Assembly: GCA_027011235.1 (NCBI GenBank)
Contig: JALVAI010000480.1
Location: 1-16,328 of the forward strand
Direction: 5' to 3'
DNA from: Desulfobulbaceae bacterium
GTDB taxonomy: Bacteria > Desulfobacterota > Desulfobulbia > Desulfobulbales > Desulfobulbaceae
Length of the DNA stretch: 16,328 nucleotides
Shown here: positions 7,502-12,745 of the stretch, piece after piece
Layout: each line of letters opens with the position of its first letter
Numbering within the stretch: position 1 is the first letter of the stretch
Notes under the pieces: model-generated
What the model saw: the letters and a program-made list of their open reading frames with translations, nothing else
What the model was told of the DNA's origin: nothing
Databases searched by the model: none
Position numbers and translations under genes: made by a program

Positions 7502-9172
7502 TTATGCCGATGCCTTCAACTGTCGATTGATAAGATATTGCTGGAGAATGGAGAGCAGATTGTTGACGAACCAGTAAAGTACCAGCCCGGATGCAAAATT
7601 GATAAACATAAAGGTAAAGACAACGGGTAAGAACTGCATAATCCTTGCCTGGGTCGGATCAGCGGTTGTCGGCGTCATTTTCTGCTGCAGATACATGGAC
7701 AACCCCATTAACAGGGTCAGCACCGGAATGCCGTGAACATAGGGAATATCAACCCCGATCATCAACCTGTCCGGGGCCGAAAGATCATTGATCCACAACA
7801 TAAACGGCGCATGCCGAAGTTCAATGGCAGCCATCAACACCCGATAGAGGGCAAAGAAAAAGGGAATCTGGATGACCATCGGCAGGCAGCCGCCAACAGG
7901 GTTGACCTTGTACGTCTTGTACAGGGCCATCATCTCCTGGTTCATCCGGGTGGGATCATCCTTGTACTTTTCCTTCAGCTTGGCGACCTTGGGCTGCAGC
8001 TTCTGCATGTTCTTCATGGAACGCATGCCCTTGGAGGTAATCGGCCAGAAAACGACTTTAATAAGGATAGTGATAATTATAATGGCCACCCCATAATTGC
8101 CCACATAGCCATACAGATAGTTCAACAGCCAGAGGGTCGGCTTTGCCAGCACATCAAACCAGCCGAAATTGATCGCCTTGGCCAGATTATGGTCTTCTTT
8201 CTTGAGAATGGAAAGCTTTTTCGGCCCAAAATACATCTTGTAGGGATAAACTGCCCTCCCCTTTGGCGCCAACGTGACCTCACCTTCGGAGATTACGGTT
8301 CGAATGCGGCTCGCCGTGCCGCCAATGGTCACCATATGATTGCCTGGACGAAGGGGAATCAGAGAGTCGATAAAATAGTTGTCCTCATAGCCGACCCAGC
8401 TGACAGCTCCCTGAAAAACCTTTGGTCCATCCGCCAGTTTTTTGGGTTTAATTTGTTTCAATTTATTATCGACATACAGGGCCGGTCCACGGAAGAGATA
8501 ACGGCTGCTTGTGGAGCCATGGGCAAAGGGCGTATTATTCATACTCATGGCAGGGGCAATCCGGACCGAACCGGTACCCGGGTTGTCGACCGTGTACTTC
8601 TGATCAACCATATAACTGTTGCCATGGAAGGTCAGCGTCCTGGTCATCACCAGGCCACCGGCCAGCTTTGCCTTCATGGTTATGGTTTTAGTTTCATCCC
8701 CTGTCAGGACAAGTTTGTCCTGATCGGCATGAAAGGCGGGCAATGTGGTACCGGCGCCGTTATCAAGCGAAAAGACCACCGGCAGTTCACCAATGGACAT
8801 ATCAGGGACAAGGTCCATGTTCACCGATGATTTATCAAGTTTGGTGCGATACTTTTTCAGGATAAAATGTTTGAACCCGCCGCCCTGTTCCGTAAGAACG
8901 GCTGTATAGAGCGGCGTTTCTATGGTGATGTCCCGGGCATCGGGATCTTCGGCAATAACAGGTACCGCGGGTTGCACAACAGCGGGTTTTGCGGTTGTGG
9001 CCACTGATTTCTTCTCCGCCTGCGGCATGGCTTTCTGTTCAGCCGTCTTCTCCTTTCCTGCCTGCTGAGCGGTATTCTGCTGCCTGACGGCTGGCTTGAC
9101 AAAGAGATATTGATAACCAAACAGAATAATAAACGACAAAACTATTGCCAGGAAGACTCGTTGAAGATCCAT
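7502..9172 (-). CDS. yidC: Membrane protein insertase YidC
   Basis: YidC inserts and folds inner-membrane proteins alone or with SecYEG. The 556 residues have the Gram-negative layout: an N-terminal membrane helix (about residues 5-22, FLAIVLSFIILFGYQYLFV), a Q/A/K-rich linker, a large periplasmic beta-sandwich domain (about 80-340), then the conserved core with helices at YGVAIIIITILIKVVFW, GCLPMVIQIPFFFALYRVLM, and a C-terminal pair ending SILQQYLINRQ. The cytoplasmic hairpin SMKNMQKLQPKVAKLKEKYK and the preceding arginine of GMRSM, the likely hydrophilic-groove residue, are present. AAGGAAAG about nine bases before the ATG is a strong ribosome binding site. A 213-base gap separates it from yidD, unusually wide for this operon. 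Confidence 0.97.
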   Translation of the reverse strand: MDLQRVFLAIVLSFIILFGYQYLFVKPAVRQQNTAQQAGKEKTAEQKAMPQAEKKSVATTAKPAVVQPAVPVIAEDPDARDITIETPLYTAVLTEQGGGFKHFILKKYRTKLDKSSVNMDLVPDMSIGELPVVFSLDNGAGTTLPAFHADQDKLVLTGDETKTITMKAKLAGGLVMTRTLTFHGNSYMVDQKYTVDNPGTGSVRIAPAMSMNNTPFAHGSTSSRYLFRGPALYVDNKLKQIKPKKLADGPKVFQGAVSWVGYEDNYFIDSLIPLRPGNHMVTIGGTASRIRTVISEGEVTLAPKGRAVYPYKMYFGPKKLSILKKEDHNLAKAINFGWFDVLAKPTLWLLNYLYGYVGNYGVAIIIITILIKVVFWPITSKGMRSMKNMQKLQPKVAKLKEKYKDDPTRMNQEMMALYKTYKVNPVGGCLPMVIQIPFFFALYRVLMAAIELRHAPFMLWINDLSAPDRLMIGVDIPYVHGIPVLTLLMGLSMYLQQKMTPTTADPTQARIMQFLPVVFTFMFINFASGLVLYWFVNNLLSILQQYLINRQLKASA

Positions 9173-9385
9173 GAAGTATTCTTTCCTTAAATAATAAACT
9201 CGTAAAAATCCAATTATCCCTTACGATGACCCAACAGCACAGGGAAACGGGAAGCGCAGACGCCAAGGGATACAACTCCGGACAGGCAACGCAACAAATA
9301 CAGGTTTTTACCCAATCGACTTGAATAAAAAACCGTATCAGATGATATGCATGCGGCTATTTCCAACTGGCACAACCTGGGGGTT

Positions 9386-9658
9386 TCAGCGCACGGGATC
9401 ATAGCCGCCAGCTGAAAAAGGATGGCAGCGGAGAATCCGCCACAGGGCCATGCCACCTCCCCGCAGAACGCCGTATCGCCCGATAGCCTCCACGGCATAC
9501 TGGGAACAGGTTGGTGTATACCGGCAGGTTGGCGGAAAAAGAGGGGAAATGCAGAGCTGATAGCAACGCACACCTAAGAGACACAGGCGCGTGAAAAATC
9601 CGAAAGATTTTGGAGCGGGTTTCGCATTCTGGATATTGTTCCGACAGGCATGACACAT
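9386..9658 (-). CDS. yidD: Membrane protein insertion efficiency factor YidD
   Basis: YidD is a small, probably peripheral inner-membrane protein that helps YidC-dependent insertion. The core is typical: LLGVRCYQLCISPLFPPTCR, then YTPTCSQYAVEAI, then GGGMALWRILRCHPFSAGGYDPV. The three conserved cysteines (in TCR, TCS and RCHP) are all there. From ATG 9658 it has 90 residues, slightly long for the family because of about 20 extra N-terminal residues. A GTG at 9685, overlapping the end of rnpA, is an alternative giving 99 residues. Neither start has a clear ribosome binding site, so coupling to rnpA translation four bases upstream is likely. Identity is firm; the start is not. Confidence 0.93.
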   Translation of the reverse strand: MCHACRNNIQNAKPAPKSFGFFTRLCLLGVRCYQLCISPLFPPTCRYTPTCSQYAVEAIGRYGVLRGGGMALWRILRCHPFSAGGYDPVR

Positions 9659-9662
9659 AATC

Positions 9663-10019
9663 TTATACCGACCCGCTGTCCCCACGCAAAAGTCCGACCA
9701 CAGCCGATCGGACTTCAGCAGGTGAGCGTAGAGAAAATCCTGGCCGTACCGTCATAACAATGTCGCTCTTTGCTGGAAAAGCCTCCCGATGCAGACGAAA
9801 TGCCTCCCGGATAATACGCTTGATCCTGTTTCGATCAACAGCCCTGCCGGTTTTTTTTTGCACACTGATTCCCAATCTGTTCCAGTCTGCGATCCCAGGG
9901 GTATAAATCAGGGAAAAACCCTTTCCATGCAGGCGCCTGCCATGGCGGTAGACCCGATCAAATTCCCGGTTCTTTCTCAACAGACAGGCCTTGGGCAGCC
10001 TGTAGCGACCGGCAACCAT
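9663..10019 (-). CDS. rnpA: Ribonuclease P protein component
   Basis: RnpA is the protein subunit that assists the catalytic RNA of RNase P in trimming the 5' leaders of pre-tRNAs. The 118 residues contain the family core: LPKACLLRKNREFDRVYRHG near the N-terminus, GISVQKKTGRAVDRN in the middle, and the signature RNRIKRIIREAFR. The protein is strongly basic, as expected. The ATG at 10019 shares its A with the rpmH TGA stop (a TGATG junction), so translation is probably coupled. A TTG three bases upstream is possible but less likely. No separate ribosome binding site is seen. The order rpmH-rnpA-yidD-yidC is the canonical one. Confidence 0.95.
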   Translation of the reverse strand: MVAGRYRLPKACLLRKNREFDRVYRHGRRLHGKGFSLIYTPGIADWNRLGISVQKKTGRAVDRNRIKRIIREAFRLHREAFPAKSDIVMTVRPGFSLRSPAEVRSAVVGLLRGDSGSV

Positions 10020-10156
10020 CAAGCGGACAGTTGTTTTCGACCTCGCGCCCGACGGCGTTTGATAATGGCCCGGCCGGCACGGGTACTCATGCGCGCACGA
10101 AAGCCGTGGGTTCGTTTTCTCTTGATGTTGGAGGGCTGAAATGTTCGTTTACTCAT
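10019..10156 (-). CDS. rpmH: 50S ribosomal protein L34
   Basis: This is a 45-residue, highly basic ribosomal protein of the large subunit. The translation begins MSKRTFQPSNIKRKRTHGFR and continues ARMSTRAGRAIIKRRRARGR, then KQLSA, a textbook L34 sequence. AAGGA seven bases before the ATG is a good ribosome binding site. It is the first gene of the rpmH-rnpA-yidD-yidC-jag-mnmE operon. A strong promoter lies about 190 bases upstream, leaving a leader of roughly 180 bases. Confidence 0.97.
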   Translation of the reverse strand: MSKRTFQPSNIKRKRTHGFRARMSTRAGRAIIKRRRARGRKQLSA

Positions 10157-10342
10157 ATTCTAATCCTTGTATTCCGTTCGATCTAAGATTATCCTTCTCT
10201 CTATTCCTGATACACCAGGAAACCATTTTGGTTCTCAAAGCCTTGTTCCGAAGACGACGTATACAAAAATGACTGCAGGCCGCAGGCAGAGCGAAAGAAA
10301 ACACCATGGACATAATAACCATCTATATAGTAAAAATTTTCT

Positions 10343-10371
10343 ATTTTAATCTCCGTAACCGACTCTGTCAA
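10343..10371 (-). promoter_or_regulatory. Sigma70-type promoter of the rpmH operon
   Basis: Read on the minus strand there is a perfect -35 box TTGACA (10371-10366), a 17-base spacer, and a -10 box TAAAAT (10348-10343), one mismatch from consensus. Transcription would begin near 10336 and run towards rpmH. Box match and spacing are ideal, and the downstream genes are highly expressed elsewhere. The divergent methyltransferase gene starts 57 bases on the other side. Confidence 0.85.
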
Positions 10372-10427
10372 ATTATTTAACTGCAGATCGGTGTATTATC
10401 CATATTCCTCTGCGATCAACATAGTAT

Positions 10428-11282
10428 ATGGACACCGTGGACTGGGCAAAGCTTGACTGGAACCTTCTCTGGAAACAGGCAAAACGAAAAAAAACCTGGA
10501 AATCCAAAAAAGCATCCGACTGGAACAACAAGGCGGACTCCTTTGCCAAACGGACAGCCAGCTCCCTGTATATCGGCCGCTTCCTTGACCTGCTGAAGCC
10601 CAGGCCTGATTGGTCGGTCCTTGATGTCGGTTGCGGGCCTGGTACCTTGGCCCTGCCCCTTGCTACCCGTGTCCGCAGGGTCACCGGCCTTGATTTTTCC
10701 GGAAGAATGCTTGAAATTGCTGAAAAAAAAGCAGCAAAGCAAAGTATACAAAATATTACCCTGCACCACTGCGCCTGGAAAGATGACTGGCAGGCACATA
10801 GTATCGGCAGGCATGACGTGGCCATTGCCTCGCGCTCACTTGCGGTGGCCGACCTGAAGGCCGCCCTTGTCAAGCTCACCGCCCATGCCCGCTGCCTGGT
10901 TGCCGTCACCGACCGGGTTGGAGCCGGGCCCTTTGACCCGGACGCCTTTGCCGCCATTGGCCGCCCACTGTCCACGGGACCGGATTATATCTACACCGTC
11001 AACCTGCTCTACCAGTTGGGATATCTGCCGAAAATCGATTATATCGAACTTGAACAGGAGGTCTGTTATCCCGATGAACGGGAAGCCCTCGAGGGGTATC
11101 TATGGATGTTTCGCGACCTGGACACGGAAGAAAGAAAAAAGTTGAAAAATTATCTGCGCTCCATTACCACCCTCAACAGGGACGGCAGCGTCACCATCCA
11201 CCGCCGCCGTCCGCCGATTTGGGCATTTATCAGCTGGAGCCCGTTCCCGGGCCAGGTTGATACCGCAAAAAACACTCCCTGA
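10428..11282 (+). CDS. Class I SAM-dependent methyltransferase, substrate unknown
   Basis: The 284-residue protein has a Rossmann-fold methyltransferase domain in the middle. Motif I is VLDVGCGPGTLALPLA (about residues 64-79), followed by the acidic strand VTGLDFSGRMLEIAEKKA (85-102) and a motif IV-like DVAIASRSLAVADL (130-143). The first 45 residues are rich in W and K (LDWNLLWKQAKRKKTWKSKK). The C-terminal third has a charged helix DLDTEERKKLKNYLRS and ends in a WAFISW strand. Related proteins of this length are common in anaerobic bacteria, often without assigned substrate. The ATG has no clear ribosome binding site. It is divergent from rpmH and is followed by the low-GC cassette. Small-molecule, protein and RNA substrates all remain possible. 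Confidence 0.8.
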   Translation: MDTVDWAKLDWNLLWKQAKRKKTWKSKKASDWNNKADSFAKRTASSLYIGRFLDLLKPRPDWSVLDVGCGPGTLALPLATRVRRVTGLDFSGRMLEIAEKKAAKQSIQNITLHHCAWKDDWQAHSIGRHDVAIASRSLAVADLKAALVKLTAHARCLVAVTDRVGAGPFDPDAFAAIGRPLSTGPDYIYTVNLLYQLGYLPKIDYIELEQEVCYPDEREALEGYLWMFRDLDTEERKKLKNYLRSITTLNRDGSVTIHRRRPPIWAFISWSPFPGQVDTAKNTP

Positions 11283-11411
11283 CAGCCAATACATGTTCGG
11301 CAAAAAAATAATCATTATGCTTGTTCATAGGGTATATTGTCAAAAACAAACAACCAGGACATGAGACACCATATATAGTGCATAATATATAACCATCCAT
11401 GCTTATCTTGT

Positions 11412-11431
11412 GGGTTGACAGGGGTCAACCC
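11412..11431 (+). promoter_or_regulatory. Palindromic operator of the toxin-antitoxin cassette
   Basis: GGGTTGAC and GTCAACCC form perfect 8-base arms around the 4-base spacer AGGG. The left arm contains the TTGACA -35 box and the palindrome ends 16 bases before the toxin ATG. A protein bound here would block the promoter, as expected for autoregulation by an antitoxin. It is visible in sequence; which protein binds it is inference. Confidence 0.7.
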
Positions 11432-11442
11432 TTGAGTATATT
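11415..11442 (+). promoter_or_regulatory. Promoter of the toxin-antitoxin cassette
   Basis: TTGACA (11415-11420) and TATATT (11437-11442) are spaced 16 bases apart. The predicted start of transcription is at about 11448-11450, on or next to the toxin ATG at 11448, so the toxin message could be leaderless. A perfect TATAAT at 11444-11449 has no matching -35 box at usual spacing. The operator palindrome covers the -35 region. Confidence 0.55.
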
Positions 11443-11447
11443 CTATA

Positions 11448-11750
11448 ATGAGAAATAAGCCATACTATAGCTTGCGTAGAGTAAAAAATATCGCCGTCAA
11501 CGGTAAATGTATTATCAACGCCAAGGCTCGCTCAACCGCAAGAAAGGATTTTGGTTGGAATCAAGCTGACATAAAAAAGGCTTTTTTAAAACTACAACAA
11601 AAGCATTTTTATAAATCTGCGACAAAATACGATAATCCAAAAATTTACGTAGATTACTACAAAGCCTATCAACTAATGGGTGAAAATGTATATATACATT
11701 TTCGAGTAGAGGAAGATTGCTTAATAATTTGTAGTTTCAAGGAGATATAA
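11448..11750 (+). CDS. mqsR: MqsR-family toxin (putative mRNA interferase)
   Basis: MqsR toxins are RelE/BrnT-fold ribonucleases that cut mRNA, classically at GCU, when freed from their antitoxin. The 100 residues align over the whole length with E. coli MqsR (98 aa). A basic N-terminus with RRVKNIAVNGK matches SQVKKLVNAGQ; then FYKSATKY matches FYKSMTTY; then VYIHFRVEEDCLIICSFKEI matches the C-terminal strands ending VSFKEK. The catalytic lysine is kept as K56 and the aromatic as Y82. The position of E. coli Q68 is a valine. No ribosome binding site precedes the ATG, consistent with a leaderless start. Base use is much more AT-rich than in the neighbours. The antitoxin gene begins one base after the stop. 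Confidence 0.85.
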   Translation: MRNKPYYSLRRVKNIAVNGKCIINAKARSTARKDFGWNQADIKKAFLKLQQKHFYKSATKYDNPKIYVDYYKAYQLMGENVYIHFRVEEDCLIICSFKEI

Positions 11751-11751
11751 A

Positions 11752-12303
11752 ATGAAATGTTATAATTGTGGTAATGCGTTTACCTCATTTTCCGGTGGAC
11801 TTGAATTACCTAGCGATATTCTTGGAAACTTTACAATTAACAATATTAACTATTTCAAATGCGCGAACTGCGGTGAAATTTTTCTCTCAGATGAAGCTTG
11901 GGCCATTGCTGACAAAATAGAAGACCAGCTCATTATTGATTTTGTAAGCAACTTACCTTTCAATAAATTTATAGGATCATCAAAAGCAGCTTCTATCCTT
12001 GGCATGTCGAGGCAAGCATTACACAAGCACAGAAGAATTAGAAGAGGATTTATTTATTCCATCACCCTTGAAGGAAAAAGGTATTATCATATTGATTCCG
12101 TAAATTTATTTAAAAAAAGTGGCGATGGAAGGTTCCCATTGATAAAAAAACCTCATAAAAAAGAAAAAGAGTATATTGTAGTCACCATACCACCAATCCC
12201 GAGTGATAGTTTTTATAATCCTGATTTGCAAACTGAGACCATTGGATGGGTTTCGTATGCCAACTTTCATCCCCAATTATTAGAGCATTCTTATGGCAAC
12301 TAA
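11752..12303 (+). CDS. MqsA-like antitoxin with a non-standard DNA-binding domain
   Basis: This is the probable antitoxin to the preceding toxin and repressor of the cassette. Residues 1-60 match the zinc domain of MqsA, with C3, C6, C37 and C40 at the same positions as in E. coli. After that the resemblance ends. Instead of the Xre-type helix-turn-helix of MqsA, residues about 75-120 (SSKAASILGMSRQALHKHRR, then FIYSITLEGKRYYHIDSVNL) look like a MerR/excisionase-type winged helix. A further tail of about 50 residues carries a basic patch (KKPHKKEKEY) and a hydrophobic/aromatic end (ETIGWVSYANFHPQLL). At 183 residues it is about 50 longer than MqsA. AAGGAG eight bases before the ATG is a strong ribosome binding site, which would favour antitoxin over toxin synthesis. 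It overlaps the third gene by 11 bases. Confidence 0.75.
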   Translation: MKCYNCGNAFTSFSGGLELPSDILGNFTINNINYFKCANCGEIFLSDEAWAIADKIEDQLIIDFVSNLPFNKFIGSSKAASILGMSRQALHKHRRIRRGFIYSITLEGKRYYHIDSVNLFKKSGDGRFPLIKKPHKKEKEYIVVTIPPIPSDSFYNPDLQTETIGWVSYANFHPQLLEHSYGN

Positions 12304-12592
12304 AAATAATAAAAATCAACCAAAAGTAATTGAACTACACACAGACAACTCAATACGGAATATCTGGGTGGACAATCTACACCTTGCCATACGAGAAGAT
12401 GGAATTTGCGTTGTCCGTCTTTCCGCAAGTTTGCCAGAAGGTGTATTTGAACAGCTTCGATTCATTACCAACCGTAGCCAACTAGAAGAGTTCACAGAAA
12501 CTCTTTGTGCAACAATGAATTATTATCCACAAAAAGACAAAGCAAATCCTGCCCGAAAAAACAAGCCAACATCGTCTAAAAAAGCGTCATAA
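12293..12592 (+). CDS. Small third protein of the toxin-antitoxin cassette, function unknown
   Basis: I do not recognise this 99-residue protein with confidence. Residues about 11-80 look like a compact alpha/beta unit: strands KVIELHTD, RNIWVDNLHLAIRE, GICVVRLSASL and FEQLRFITN, then a helix SQLEEFTETLCATMNYYP. The last 20 residues are K/P/S-rich and probably disordered. The strand-strand-strand-helix order recalls the small DUF3467 proteins and, more remotely, the SecB fold used as a third partner in toxin-antitoxin-chaperone systems, but the match is only in outline. Its start overlaps the antitoxin gene by 11 bases, it shares the same AT-rich composition, and a strong terminator follows, so it is part of the same transcript. 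A role in folding, stabilising or regulating the antitoxin is inference. Confidence 0.7.
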   Translation: MATKNNKNQPKVIELHTDNSIRNIWVDNLHLAIREDGICVVRLSASLPEGVFEQLRFITNRSQLEEFTETLCATMNYYPQKDKANPARKNKPTSSKKAS

Positions 12593-12641
12593 TATGCCGA
12601 ACAATGGTATCCACCTGACCACAAGCACGGAGCGGTTTTAT

Positions 12642-12675
12642 GAAAGGGTATCCTTTATGGATACCCTTTCTTTTT
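12642..12675 (+). terminator. Intrinsic terminator of the toxin-antitoxin cassette
   Basis: A perfect 12-base stem, GAAAGGGTATCC (12642-12653) with GGATACCCTTTC (12659-12670), closes a 5-base loop and is followed by five Ts (12671-12675). It lies 50 bases after the third gene and 71 bases before mnmG, insulating the cassette from mnmG. Confidence 0.92.
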
Positions 12676-12745
12676 GGAAAGTTCACTTGTGTTAAGCTTG
12701 TGGCAGGTGATACCGGTCGGTATTGGCCAAACCCACAAAATCTTC

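Noticed and set aside
7733..8830. Long plus-strand open frame of 365 codons
   Set aside because: It is opposite yidC, whose identity is certain. The translation has no family features and reflects the codon use of yidC.
12523..12531. Perfect DnaA-box-like TTATCCACA
   Set aside because: It is a single copy inside the coding frame of the third cassette gene, with no cluster of boxes or AT-rich unwinding region around it. A second near match (10396-10404) is far away. This is not evidence of an origin.
11294..12603. 9-base inverted pair TGTTCGGCA (11294-11302) and TGCCGAACA (12595-12603) at the edges of the AT-rich cassette
   Set aside because: It could mark insertion ends, but nine bases found by searching two flanks of this size can easily be chance. 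No transposase, integrase or target duplication is visible.
12674..12745. Upstream extension of the mnmG frame
   Set aside because: The alternative TTG start lies in the T run of the cassette terminator, and the extra residues are absent from the family.
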